Positions 18,651 to 29,442 of a stretch of 64,000 bases of DNA are shown here, one piece after another. The notes beneath the pieces were generated by a model. That model made no database searches and was not told the origin of the DNA. It was given only the letters and a program-made list of their open reading frames with translations. Source of the stretch: Phycisphaerae bacterium (GTDB lineage: Bacteria; Planctomycetota; Phycisphaerae; Phycisphaerales; UBA1924); contig JAUILU010000009.1 in the NCBI GenBank assembly GCA_030432905.1, positions 1 to 64,000 on the forward strand. Reading direction: 5' to 3'. A program made the position numbers and the translations under genes. Within the stretch, counting starts at the first letter, position 1. Each line of letters opens with the position of its first letter.

Positions 18651-19247
18651 ATGGGGAACTACTGTGAGGGTTGCGGCGAAGACCCGGTCACGCATGAGGT
18701 CTTCAAGGATCCGGTGACCGGCGAATTCACGGAGCACCACTTCTGCGCCAACTGCCCCAAGGCCCAGGGCCTGATAGGCCACCCAGAAAAGGCCGAGAAG
18801 CCCCCCCACAACGTCGCCGTCGTCCGCGTCTCGGCCGCCGGCCTCGGCCCGTGTACAAGCTGCGGCATGACCTTCGCCCGGTTCCGCGAAACCGGCAGGC
18901 TCGGCTGCCCCTCGTGCTACAGCCATTTCGAGCAGGCCATCGGCCCGATGATCTCCCGAGCACAGGAAGGCGCCACCCACCACGTCGGCAAGCTCCCAAA
19001 GCGGGCGCTCAGCTGCGCCTCGGGCGGCGGCAAGGGCGAACTCGGCGAACGCTCCCTCAAGGACGTGCTCGGGCTCGCCGAGGAACGCGCCCGCAAGGTC
19101 GCCTCGCTCCGTGACCAGCTCCGCTCGGCGCTCTCCAGCGAACGCTACGAGCAGGCAGCCCTCATCCGAGACCAGATCGAACAGCTCCAATCCCTCTTCG
19201 GCGGCGGGCAGGGCGACGAATCCATGCCGATGGGAGACCAGTCGTGA
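18651..19247 (+). CDS. mcsA: McsA-like zinc-finger activator of protein arginine kinase
   Basis: Known McsA proteins bind zinc, activate the McsB kinase and act as adaptors for ClpC. This 198-residue protein has CxxC pairs at CEGC, CANC, CTSC and CPSC, giving two zinc fingers, then a linker, and a C-terminal UVR motif (DQLRSALSSERYEQAALIRDQIEQL) that in the family contacts Clp ATPases. The ATG at 18651 with AGGAC just before it is preferred to the GTG at 18630. The stop overlaps the mcsB GTG start by 4 bp, so synthesis is coupled. No ctsR or clpC is in the window. Confidence 0.9.
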   Translation: MGNYCEGCGEDPVTHEVFKDPVTGEFTEHHFCANCPKAQGLIGHPEKAEKPPHNVAVVRVSAAGLGPCTSCGMTFARFRETGRLGCPSCYSHFEQAIGPMISRAQEGATHHVGKLPKRALSCASGGGKGELGERSLKDVLGLAEERARKVASLRDQLRSALSSERYEQAALIRDQIEQLQSLFGGGQGDESMPMGDQS

Positions 19248-20371
19248 TCCCCGAGGACCCGACCCCCATCCGCCGAGAAGGCCCCATCCGCGACATCCTC
19301 GCCGGCGCCCCGGCCTGGCTTTCGGGCGGCGGCGAGCACCCAGACGTCGTCCTCTCAAGCCGAGTCAGGCTCGCGAGGAACATCGCGGGCTTCAACTTCG
19401 TCGGCCGGTCCGACCTGCAGGAACGCAGCGCGGTCCTCAACCTTGTCCGCAAGAACCTGACCAAGTCGGGCGTCGTCAGCGAAGACGGCAGCGGCTCGTG
19501 CTGGCTGAACGTCGCCGACCTCGACAGCTACTCGCGCGAAGCGCTCACCGAACGCCAGATCATCTCGAGACAGCTGGCAAAGGGTCACCGAACGCCCGAG
19601 GCGCAGGGCGACAAAGACCCGCGAGCCGTCATCGTGTTCAGGCCGGGCGAGCGGGTCTCGATCATGGTCAACGAGGAAGACCACCTGCGGATGCACTCGA
19701 TCCAGCCCGGGCTCATGCTCGAAGAAGCCCTCGACGAGATCTCGAATGTTGACGATCAGATCGAGCGGGTACTCGAGTACGCGTTCAACTCTCGGTTCGG
19801 CTACCTGACCGCCTGCCCCACCAACGTCGGCACGGGCCTGCGGGTCTCGGTGATGATGCACCTGCCCGCACTTCGGATTCTGGGTGAAATCGAAAAAGTA
19901 AAGCGAGCCGCGTCAGACATGTCGCTCGCGCTGCGGGGCTTCTGGGGCGAGGGATCCGAGGCCGACGGCGACTTCTACCAGCTCTCAAACCAGACCACGC
20001 TCGGCAAGAGCGAGGAGATCCTGCTCAGCGAGTTGCAGGGCTCGATCGTGCCGAGGGTGATCGAATTCGAGCGAAAGGCACGGGAAAAACTGCTCAATAA
20101 GCGCCGGCTCTTCATCGAAGACCTGGTCTACCGCTCGCTCGGCGTGCTCACCCACGCCCGCAGGCTCGCGGCCCCTGAAGCGATGACAAGGCTCAGCGAG
20201 ATCCGCCTCGGCGCTTCGCTCGGGCTTTTAGATACGCCCAAGATTGAGACGATCAACAAGCTGCTGCTTTTGGTACACCCGGCCCATCTCCAGTACGCCG
20301 CGGGCCGGATGCTGCCCACGAGTGAGCGCAAGACCGCACGTGCGACGCTCATGCGAGAGACTATCGGGTGA
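19244..20371 (+). CDS. mcsB: Protein arginine kinase McsB
   Basis: It phosphorylates arginine side chains of proteins, marking them for ClpCP in Gram-positive bacteria. The 375-residue protein belongs to the ATP:guanido phosphotransferase family: SSRVRLARNIAGFNF binds nucleotide, NEEDHLRMHSIQPG is the substrate/dimer loop, the catalytic Cys is in TACPTNVGTGLR, and RGFWGEGSEADGDFYQ and LSNQTTLGKSEEI complete the active site. All catalytic positions I can recognise are kept. The start is GTG at 19244 with GGGAG 8 nt upstream. It is followed 7 bp later by comF on the same strand. Confidence 0.95.
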   Translation: MIPEDPTPIRREGPIRDILAGAPAWLSGGGEHPDVVLSSRVRLARNIAGFNFVGRSDLQERSAVLNLVRKNLTKSGVVSEDGSGSCWLNVADLDSYSREALTERQIISRQLAKGHRTPEAQGDKDPRAVIVFRPGERVSIMVNEEDHLRMHSIQPGLMLEEALDEISNVDDQIERVLEYAFNSRFGYLTACPTNVGTGLRVSVMMHLPALRILGEIEKVKRAASDMSLALRGFWGEGSEADGDFYQLSNQTTLGKSEEILLSELQGSIVPRVIEFERKAREKLLNKRRLFIEDLVYRSLGVLTHARRLAAPEAMTRLSEIRLGASLGLLDTPKIETINKLLLLVHPAHLQYAAGRMLPTSERKTARATLMRETIG

Positions 20372-20378
20372 GTAGTTA

Positions 20379-21290
20379 ATGTCTGACAGTTCGGACCAAG
20401 GCGCGACGGAGACCGCCCAGAAGTTCATCTGGCCCCCCGCCGCCCCTGAAGCATCCGAGCCGACGCTGCCTGGTTCCATGATCGAAGCCAAGCCGAAAAG
20501 GCCCCCGTCTCGACCACAGTTCGACCTGCCAAAGCCATCCCAGCCAAGCCTGCTCGAGCAGCTCGAGTCGGCCCTGCTCGGCACGCGATCGAAACTGCTG
20601 ACCGGGCGTGACTCGCGGTGGGTTCCAGAACCGATCGAGTCGGCGTGCCCGAGGTGCGGCAGGAGCGTCGGGCAGGGCGAGGTCTCGCCCGACGACGGCA
20701 GATGCACCGACTGCAGACCTGAACGACTCGGCTGGGACAGACTCATCCGCCTGGGCGAATTCGGCGGCGAGCTCCGCGAGGCCATCCACGCCACGAAGTA
20801 CGAGGCTTGGCGCGCCCAAGGGACCAAACTAGGCCGACTCCTCGGATACCGGCTCACCGACGCGATCGCAGCCGAAGGCATCCCCCTCGAATCGGCCATG
20901 CTCGTTCCGGTGCCCATGCCCCCGATCAGGCGGATCAGCCGGGGCATCGACCACAGCATGGTTCTTGCGCGGGGTGTCTCGGCGTCTAGCGGGGTCCGAT
21001 TGGTCCGGCTTCTGTCCAGATCCGGTGGCAAGCCGCAGGTCAACGTCGCGCCAAGCCTAAGAGCGGGGAACCTGCGGAATAAAATCAGGACAAATCGCAC
21101 AGCACAGATGAAGCCCGATCTGGTGATTCTTGTTGATGACGTGAAGACGACCGGAGCGACGCTAAGGGCCTGTTCAAAGGCCATCCGGGGCGTTTTTGAG
21201 GGTCGCGGGACGCGGATCTGGGCGGGTGTGGTCGCCGTGAGCAGCGAGAGAAATCGCCGGTCACGCACAGATTTTAACGTGAAAGCTTGA
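20379..21290 (+). CDS. ComF-family phosphoribosyltransferase-like protein
   Basis: A 303-residue member of the ComF/GntX family. After a Pro-rich, low-complexity N terminus (about residues 1-85), a four-Cys zinc finger is present (CPRCG ... CTDC), then a type I PRTase domain with VPVPMPPIRRISRGI and the PRPP-binding loop VILVDDVKTTGATL. ComF is required for DNA uptake in naturally competent bacteria, but its biochemical role is open. It is the last gene of an mcsA-mcsB-comF run. Its TGA stop lies within the -35 region of the 16S rRNA promoter. Confidence 0.88.
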   Translation: MSDSSDQGATETAQKFIWPPAAPEASEPTLPGSMIEAKPKRPPSRPQFDLPKPSQPSLLEQLESALLGTRSKLLTGRDSRWVPEPIESACPRCGRSVGQGEVSPDDGRCTDCRPERLGWDRLIRLGEFGGELREAIHATKYEAWRAQGTKLGRLLGYRLTDAIAAEGIPLESAMLVPVPMPPIRRISRGIDHSMVLARGVSASSGVRLVRLLSRSGGKPQVNVAPSLRAGNLRNKIRTNRTAQMKPDLVILVDDVKTTGATLRACSKAIRGVFEGRGTRIWAGVVAVSSERNRRSRTDFNVKA

Positions 21291-21314
21291 CCATCGTTTG
21301 CTGTGCGCTACACT
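21287..21314 (+). promoter_or_regulatory. Predicted 16S rRNA promoter
   Basis: TTGACC (21287-21292), 16 bp, TACACT (21309-21314). The -35 overlaps the comF stop codon (21288-21290). The extended -10 GCGCTACACT is shared with rpmB. Confidence 0.72.
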
Positions 21315-21690
21315 CGTCTCCTGCCCAACACGGGCACAGGAATGTATCGGCCAGATGGTCCTCTGCATTCCACCTCTTTGACATGTTGTGGTCAATGCCC
21401 GCGAGAATGTGAGGAGCATATCAAGCGCCGAACAGCGTGACCCGGGAGGGTCGATATGTGACTAACATTTTTGCAAAGCCAAGTAAGCTGTTTCACAGCA
21501 GTTTACTTTCCCTGATGAGTGTTCATCCGGCCCCGTCCGGAGCATCAGGGAGAACAAATCCTCTGTGGTTGCCACCCGGAGGTGTCAATGAGTGATCATT
21601 GATAAGACGACCACCCTGCTTAGCAGGGTTGTTAGATACAGTTTCAAATATCGAGATTGACCGGTGCTTGTCACCGGATGCTTAGGCAAT
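21315..21690 (+). promoter_or_regulatory. Structured 16S rRNA leader with boxA-like site
   Basis: The leader of about 370 nt contains no gene. CTCTTTGACA (21374-21383) resembles the boxA antitermination signal, and TTGAC/GTCAA (21378-21395) can form a hairpin over it. Further hairpins are AAGTAA/TTACTT (21481-21508), CCCTGATG/CATCAGGG (21510-21550), ACCCTG/CAGGGT (21613-21629) and CCGGTG/CACCGG (21661-21677), the last ending 13 nt before the mature 5' end. These are probably processing and antitermination elements. Confidence 0.55.
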
Positions 21691-23411
<1,721 letters not shown>

Positions 23412-23449
23412 CAACGCCCATCTCCTCGGAGGTGGGCGTTGTCTTTTTT
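23412..23449 (+). terminator. Intrinsic terminator of the 16S rRNA unit
   Basis: CAACGCCCA (23412-23420) pairs with TGGGCGTTG (23433-23441), with an inner CTCC/GGAG, followed by CTTTTTT. This is the strongest intrinsic terminator in the window and ends the 16S transcript. Confidence 0.93.
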
Positions 23450-23547
23450 ACAACCCATCTGCTCTGATCCTGTCTGTACCATCAAGTTGACCGCGAGTAT
23501 GGAATGTGAGCGGTGCTGACTGCATAACCAAGTTCAACGCGAATCAG

Positions 23548-25182
23548 TTAGTTATCACCATCAGTTTTTCGTTCGGGAACAAACGGACCAAGCAGAATCT
23601 CGTAAGGCCAGACCGGGTCATGAGAAGAGAACGTATCACGCTGTGATGGCACAATCCGAATCATCGCAGGCTGGCCCGGGACCGGCGTCCTGATTTCGGT
23701 GGAGCCGGACCGGTGCTCCAAGCTTGAGAGCCGTAGGGCTTCGTACTGGCTATGAGACTGGGAAAATTCCGATCGCCCCACAGCGCTGGCACACCCTACA
23801 TATATTGACCAGGTCTGGTCACCCTGCTCGATGTAGACATCGTGCCTGAAGTGTACAGGGCTGTCTGCGATTCCTAGGCCAAGGTCCCAGACGTCGTACA
23901 CATCGTTACCGTATTGCACGGAGACGATGTCGAGCCTGTGGACTCGGATTGCCTCGTGGGCCGCCTGCCGAGTTTCTTCGGATGCCCAGTATGAATCCAC
24001 ATCTTCCTCGGACGACATGATTCTAATTGGATGTTTGATTGTTGTGTAGTCGGCCTTGCTCCACTCGAGTTCGCTCGTGCTCGCACTGGCTGAACCGAAC
24101 ACTTGAATGTCCATCTCCATCTCGAAAGAACCGGCGCCAAACTCGCCCAGATCCAGTTGGTACGACCGAGCGCCGACCGGGTTTGACAGTTTAGATGTGA
24201 ACTCGATCGGGTAGTCCTGTACGAGACGTCCGCTGTTTATCCGGATGTCTTTGATACGTGCATGCGACCAGCCTGGTGTGTCAAATACCAATCCTGCAAA
24301 CTTTGGCGCGACACGAAACGTGAACATCTCGCCTTCGCACAAGACGGTTGGCGCAACAGCGTAGACGCCGATTGAATCTCCGCGAATCCGATCCTTATAC
24401 TCGTCCGAGACTCCAGGCCCGTTTCCCGACCACCAAACATCCAAGAGCCCAACGATATCGAAATCGACGGCCTGCCGGATGTCGAAGCGGGTCGATTCCT
24501 GGCTGAGTGAGGCCCTTCGCTTCTCTAGGTGCAGAACAAGCGGCTCGATATCGATCTGATTTGTCGAATACTGCAGATATGTAGGCAGGTACATGAATCC
24601 AAGAGTCTGTTTGTTCAACCCGTCATCTACCCACTGCTGAACCATCTTGCGGATGTGCTTGCTACGCTCTGCAGGAGTCGCATGCTGGTACGCCGAGATC
24701 ACGGCATCACGGATGTTTGGCTGTCCGCCTAGTGCATCTGCCTGGTCGAGCACGAGTTTTGCGAGCCGTTGTTCACGATTGGTTGTTTGGGCAGCAGTGT
24801 CGAGCCGGCGTCTGAGTTCTCCGAAATACCGCCAGTCATCCTGATGTACAAACGCATACTCTGCACGAAGCCACCACAACGGCTTGTGCTGGTCGCTCGT
24901 CGATTTCACCTGCGAATACCGCAGCATGAAAAACGGCAGCGAAATCAAGATCAGAATCAGCCCGAGTCTGAATACCTTCTGATTTCGCCTTCCGACCACC
25001 CGAGCGGCTGGCGGAACCAAGCTGCGACCGCACTCCGGGCAGCAGTCTGCGTCAGGTATACCTGTCAACTCGAACGTGCATCCGGCGCAGTGCGCCGCTG
25101 TACCGACGCGCTTGATACCGCTCATAAATATCGCAGCGATACCCGCCAAGACCAAGATCACGGCGATAACAAACATAAACAT
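23548..25182 (-). CDS. Two-helix membrane protein with zinc ribbon and large extracytoplasmic domain, unknown function
   Basis: I do not recognise this 544-residue protein. A first membrane helix (about residues 3-20) is followed by a four-Cys zinc-ribbon (CAGC ... CCPECG, about 33-53) in a short cytoplasmic loop, then a second helix (about 70-87). The remaining 450 residues would be outside the membrane; they are helical up to about residue 230 and beta-rich after that. Short CxxC...CPECG ribbons next to membrane helices are common in planctomycete proteins. Base composition is visibly less GC-rich than in neighbouring genes. It lies between the 16S terminator and phoU, without an operon partner. 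Confidence 0.72.
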   Translation of the reverse strand: MFMFVIAVILVLAGIAAIFMSGIKRVGTAAHCAGCTFELTGIPDADCCPECGRSLVPPAARVVGRRNQKVFRLGLILILISLPFFMLRYSQVKSTSDQHKPLWWLRAEYAFVHQDDWRYFGELRRRLDTAAQTTNREQRLAKLVLDQADALGGQPNIRDAVISAYQHATPAERSKHIRKMVQQWVDDGLNKQTLGFMYLPTYLQYSTNQIDIEPLVLHLEKRRASLSQESTRFDIRQAVDFDIVGLLDVWWSGNGPGVSDEYKDRIRGDSIGVYAVAPTVLCEGEMFTFRVAPKFAGLVFDTPGWSHARIKDIRINSGRLVQDYPIEFTSKLSNPVGARSYQLDLGEFGAGSFEMEMDIQVFGSASASTSELEWSKADYTTIKHPIRIMSSEEDVDSYWASEETRQAAHEAIRVHRLDIVSVQYGNDVYDVWDLGLGIADSPVHFRHDVYIEQGDQTWSIYVGCASAVGRSEFSQSHSQYEALRLSSLEHRSGSTEIRTPVPGQPAMIRIVPSQRDTFSSHDPVWPYEILLGPFVPERKTDGDN

Positions 25183-25226
25183 GTTGAAAGTATAACGAGT
25201 TCTAGAATTACGCCGTCACGGAACGT

Positions 25227-25934
25227 CTACTTCTTCGAGTGCCGAACAATCTCGCCGGTACCCAAATACACCACGTCCTCGGCGATGTTCTTCATCAGGT
25301 CACCCACGCGCTCTAGCTCGCGGCCGACGCGGTAGAGCAGTAGGCCCGCCGCGATGTCGTCTTCTTGTTTGTTCACAAGCTGCGACACCAGTTCCTTGTA
25401 CGAGCCCTTGTCGAGGTCGTCGATGAGCTTGTCGTCGAGCACGATCTGGCGGGCGACTTCGACGTCCTCGTCGAGCATCGCACGCAGCAGCTTGTGGCAA
25501 GCCGCGGGGACACGGTCACCCAGCTCACGCAGCCCGGTCGGGAACTTCGGCACCACGGGCAGCTCGCTCAGCTTCATCGCAACCTTGGAAATCGAGCTCG
25601 CGTGGTCGGCGACCCGTTCGATGTCGTGGTTCACCTTCAAGACAAATGCCAGGATGCGGAAGTCCTTAGCGACCGGCTGCTGCAGGGCCAGGATCTGGTA
25701 GCACGCCTCTTCGATGCGGACCTCTTCGGTATCGACCGCGTTGTCCTGCTCACGCACATGCAGCGCGACCTCGGCGTCGATCGACCAGAGCGCATCGAGA
25801 GAAGCCTCGAGCATGCCGATGGCGACCGTGCCCTGGCGGATCATCCGCCGCTTCAGGCCCGCGATCTGATCGAGTGTTGACGAGCCCGTCGGCTCATTCT
25901 TCCGTGTTGCAATGTCGTTGAAGGGGTCTGCCAT
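25227..25934 (-). CDS. phoU: Phosphate-signalling protein PhoU
   Basis: PhoU couples the Pst phosphate transporter to the PhoR/PhoB system. The 235-residue protein consists of two PhoU helical repeats, with EEACYQILALQQPVAKDFR and the metal-cluster residues in the following helix (VNHDIERVADHASSI) in the first repeat, and LYRVGRELERVGDLMKNIAED in the second. No pst or phoBR gene lies nearby, so this is a solitary phoU here. The ATG at 25934 has no strong ribosome binding site upstream. Confidence 0.94.
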   Translation of the reverse strand: MADPFNDIATRKNEPTGSSTLDQIAGLKRRMIRQGTVAIGMLEASLDALWSIDAEVALHVREQDNAVDTEEVRIEEACYQILALQQPVAKDFRILAFVLKVNHDIERVADHASSISKVAMKLSELPVVPKFPTGLRELGDRVPAACHKLLRAMLDEDVEVARQIVLDDKLIDDLDKGSYKELVSQLVNKQEDDIAAGLLLYRVGRELERVGDLMKNIAEDVVYLGTGEIVRHSKK

Positions 25935-26015
25935 TAGGTGTCTATCGGTCCAAACGTGCCTTTGGTTCTGAGTTCGTCAAACAGAATCCTACTCGAAAGT
26001 CAAGCAAAAGTCACA

Positions 26016-29000
26016 TCACGCGCTCACCGCCTGCGCTGTAAGCCTTGCCAGCAGAACGGTCGGCAGGCTCTGCGGGTCGAGATAACCGGCCGGGGGACGC
26101 CAGTACACCTCGCTCAGTTTCTCGCCCGATTTCGGCGGGAGCTTGTTGACGCTCCCCTGCGCACCTTCGAGCGCCGCCCTGATCTTCGCGGGCTTTCGTG
26201 CCTTGAAAATAATGTCGGGCTCGCGCAGCACGACCGACCTGACCCCGAGCGCCGAGCACGCGACCCGGATCTCGGCGAGCCTGAGAATCCGATCGACCTG
26301 CTCCGGCGGCGAGCCGTACGCCGCGGTCAGATCTTCGCGAAGCTTCTCCAGTTCCTCTCGCGACGACGCGACCGCCATACGCCGGTATGCCTCGAGCCTC
26401 CGCACGTCCGACGGGATGTACGGCTTCGGGATGTGCCCCCAGACGCCGATCTCAAGACTCGCCCGGCTCGCCGAGGGCGGCGGTGCCTCGTGCCGAAGAT
26501 CGCGCACCTGCTGCTCAAGAAGCTGGCAGTACATCTCGTACCCCACCGCCGCGATGTGCCCCGACTGCTCCGACCCGAGTATGTTGCCCGCGCCGCGGAT
26601 CTCGAGGTCGCGCATCGCGATCTTGAAGCCCGCGCCGAGCATCGTGTACTGCTCTAGCGCCTTGAGCCGCTTGCGGGCGATCTCGGTAACTTTGCGGGTC
26701 TCGGGGAGCATGAGATAGCAGTACGCGCGGTGCTTTGACCGCCCCACCCGGCCCCGAAGCTGGTGCAGTTCGCTCAGCCCGAACCGGTCCGCGTCCTCGA
26801 TGATCATCGTGTTCGCGTTCGGGATGTCGATGCCGGATTCGATGATCGTGGTCGAGACGAGGATGTCCGCCTCGTGCCGAATGAACTTGAGCATGACCTT
26901 CTCAAGCTCGGCCGGCTGCATCTGGCCGTGCCCGTAGATCACGCGCGCCCCCGGCGCCAGCGCCTGCACCTCTGACGCCGCCGAGATGATGTCGTGAACG
27001 CGGTTGTGCACCCAGAAGACCTGGCCCTGCCTGCTCAGTTCGCGATCGATCGCCTGCTTGGCGCGTTTGCGGTTGAAGGGCGTGACCTCGGTCACGATGC
27101 TCTGCCGATCCGCTGGTGGAGTCGCTAGCGACGAGATATCGCGGATACCCAGCATCGACATGTGCAGCGTCCGCGGGATCGGCGTAGCGCTGAGTGTCAG
27201 CACGTCCGCCGCGAGCCGAAGCCTGAGCAACTGCTCCTTGTGCTCGACGCCGAAGCGTTGCTCTTCATCCACAACCACCAGCCCGAGGTCCGCGAACTTC
27301 ACATCCTTTGACAGAATGCGGTGCGTGCCGACGAGCACGTCGATCTGCCCCTTGCGGAGCGAAGCAAGGATCGCGTTCGACTGCTTGGTCGATTTGAGCC
27401 TGCTCAGCGATTCGATCTTGAACGGGTAGCCCGCGAAACGATCCTTAAACGTGCGTTCGTGCTGCTCGGCTAGCACCGTCGTCGGAACGAGCACCGCGAC
27501 TTGCTTGCCCGCCTCACACACCTTAAACGCCGCCCGGATCGCAAGCTCGGTCTTGCCGAACCCGACGTCGCCGCAGAGCAGCCGATCCATCGGGCGGTCC
27601 GACTGCATGTCTTTCTTGATGGACCCGATCGCCGCGAGCTGGTCGTCGGTTTCCTGGTACGGGAACTCGGCCTCGAACTCTTTCTGCCAGGCCGTGTCGC
27701 CCGGGAACCGAACGCCGGGCAGGCTCTCGCGCGCCGCGCGCACACGGAGCAGCTCCGACGCAAGATCGCGGACCGACTCGACAACCTTCTCTTTCTGCTT
27801 CTTCCACCGCTGCCCGCCCAGCATCGACAGCGGCGGCTTGCCGTTGAATCCGCCGATGTACTTCTGCACGAGATCGATCTTGAGCGCCGGCACGTGCAGC
27901 TGCGAGCCGTTGGCGAACTCGAGCGTCAGGAACTCCTGCAGCTCGCTCTCGTCTTCCTTCTTCGATTTCGTCGGCGGCCCGAGCTTGCGCGACTTGCCGA
28001 GCCGGTCGGGGTTCATGAGCCGGAGCCCCTCGAACCGCGCAATGCCGTGCTCGGTGTGAACTACGTAGTCGCCCTTGTCGATCTCGAGGAACGTGTCCAT
28101 CGCCCGGCCGGCGCGGAGCTTCCTCATGCCACGCCGAGCGTGGAACCGGTGCACCAACTCGTGGTACGGCACAACCGAGAGCTTCTTGCCCTTCTCGGGC
28201 TCGAACGAGAAACCCCGGTGCACATAACCAACTTTGGCGACCGGTTTCTTGGCGACCTTGGGCGCCTTCTCCGCGAGAAGCTCACCAAGCCTCTGCTCCT
28301 CGGCTGGCTTTTCGCAGGGCACAAGCACCGAGCGGTTCTTGTCCGCGAGCAGTTCCGCGAACTCGGTAATCGCGTCGCCGATCTCCCGGCTAAACGGGGG
28401 CAGCGGCTCGATCGGAAGCTCGACCACAACATCCGCTGAGCTCGCGGCGGTCGAGAACTGGTTCACCTCGCAGAACGCGTGGAACCGGTCCTGCATGAGC
28501 TTGAGCACCGCGGGCGGGCCGAACACACCACGCGAGTCGGTCAGCCGCTCGAAATAGCCACGCGCCTGCTCGGTGACCTCGAGCGTCTCGCACAGCACAG
28601 CGATCGCCCGGTCGGGAACAACGTTGAGAAAGCTCGTCCCCTCGTCGGCGATGTTCGGATCGAACGTCGCGGCAACAAACTCCACCTCGGGCACACGCCG
28701 GTCCGAGCCCATCGTTTCGAGATCGATCTCGGTAATGCGGTCGATCTCGTCGCCGAAGAAATCAAGACGCACCGGCTCGACGCTCGAACCGCCCGCGGGG
28801 AAGACATCGATGATCCCGCCCCGCACCGCGAACTCGCCCGGGTCCTCGATGGTCTCGCGCCGCGTGTAGCCCGCGTCTGCGAGCCACTCGATCAACTCTT
28901 CGGGTTTGACCTGGTCGCCTGCCTTGAAGCGCCGGCTCAGTGCCGCGATCTGCTCGTACCTCGGCACAGCCTGCATCAACGCGTGCACGGGCGCCACGAT

Positions 29001-29426
29001 GACCGGCGCATCCTTGGGCGACACCGCCAGTGTCTTGCGCACCGCCGACACACGCTCGGCGAGCAGATCCGCGGCCGCCCCGCTCTCGCCGGGCAGGACC
29101 TCGAGCGCGGGTAGCCTGATCGCGTCGGTCCCGACGTACGCGAGTTCTTCGACCGCGTGCTCCGCCTCATCGAGATGCGCCATCACCAGCAGCACAGGCC
29201 GACCAGTCAGCCTCGCAAGACACGACGCGAGCACCACGCTCGACGACCCCACCGCGCCGGCGGCGACGCACCGGGAACCATCCCCGAGCGCCCCCGCGAG
29301 CGCGCGGACCGCGTCGGAATCGAGCATCGGTTTGAGCGGGGAATCGTTGGCCAACTCTGCGTTTCTCTCTGCGCGCACGCGCGTGCACAGGCCCCGGTCC
29401 GATCCGGGCCCTGCTGAGTGTGTCAT
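26016..29426 (-). CDS. mfd: Transcription-repair coupling factor
   Basis: Mfd removes RNA polymerase stalled at DNA lesions and recruits UvrA. The 1136-residue protein has the UvrB-homology N-terminal region (about 30-330), the RNA polymerase interaction domain with VVHTEHGIARFEGL (about 480), the RecG-like translocase with Walker A GDVGFGKTEL, DEEQRFG as motif II, and TLSATPIPRTLHMSMLGIRD (TRG region), and a C-terminal TRCF domain. The RGRVGRSKHRAYCYL helicase motif VI is intact. The start could be M1 or M34 of the open frame. It follows the comEA-like gene by 16 bp in the same direction. Confidence 0.96.
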   Translation of the reverse strand: MTHSAGPGSDRGLCTRVRAERNAELANDSPLKPMLDSDAVRALAGALGDGSRCVAAGAVGSSSVVLASCLARLTGRPVLLVMAHLDEAEHAVEELAYVGTDAIRLPALEVLPGESGAAADLLAERVSAVRKTLAVSPKDAPVIVAPVHALMQAVPRYEQIAALSRRFKAGDQVKPEELIEWLADAGYTRRETIEDPGEFAVRGGIIDVFPAGGSSVEPVRLDFFGDEIDRITEIDLETMGSDRRVPEVEFVAATFDPNIADEGTSFLNVVPDRAIAVLCETLEVTEQARGYFERLTDSRGVFGPPAVLKLMQDRFHAFCEVNQFSTAASSADVVVELPIEPLPPFSREIGDAITEFAELLADKNRSVLVPCEKPAEEQRLGELLAEKAPKVAKKPVAKVGYVHRGFSFEPEKGKKLSVVPYHELVHRFHARRGMRKLRAGRAMDTFLEIDKGDYVVHTEHGIARFEGLRLMNPDRLGKSRKLGPPTKSKKEDESELQEFLTLEFANGSQLHVPALKIDLVQKYIGGFNGKPPLSMLGGQRWKKQKEKVVESVRDLASELLRVRAARESLPGVRFPGDTAWQKEFEAEFPYQETDDQLAAIGSIKKDMQSDRPMDRLLCGDVGFGKTELAIRAAFKVCEAGKQVAVLVPTTVLAEQHERTFKDRFAGYPFKIESLSRLKSTKQSNAILASLRKGQIDVLVGTHRILSKDVKFADLGLVVVDEEQRFGVEHKEQLLRLRLAADVLTLSATPIPRTLHMSMLGIRDISSLATPPADRQSIVTEVTPFNRKRAKQAIDRELSRQGQVFWVHNRVHDIISAASEVQALAPGARVIYGHGQMQPAELEKVMLKFIRHEADILVSTTIIESGIDIPNANTMIIEDADRFGLSELHQLRGRVGRSKHRAYCYLMLPETRKVTEIARKRLKALEQYTMLGAGFKIAMRDLEIRGAGNILGSEQSGHIAAVGYEMYCQLLEQQVRDLRHEAPPPSASRASLEIGVWGHIPKPYIPSDVRRLEAYRRMAVASSREELEKLREDLTAAYGSPPEQVDRILRLAEIRVACSALGVRSVVLREPDIIFKARKPAKIRAALEGAQGSVNKLPPKSGEKLSEVYWRPPAGYLDPQSLPTVLLARLTAQAVSA

Positions 29427-29442
29427 GTTGAGACATGCTATC

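Noticed and set aside
20379-21290. ComF-like and ComEA-like (29443) genes as evidence of natural competence
   Set aside because: Both families are widespread in bacteria not known to take up DNA, and no comEC, pilus or dprA gene is in the window.
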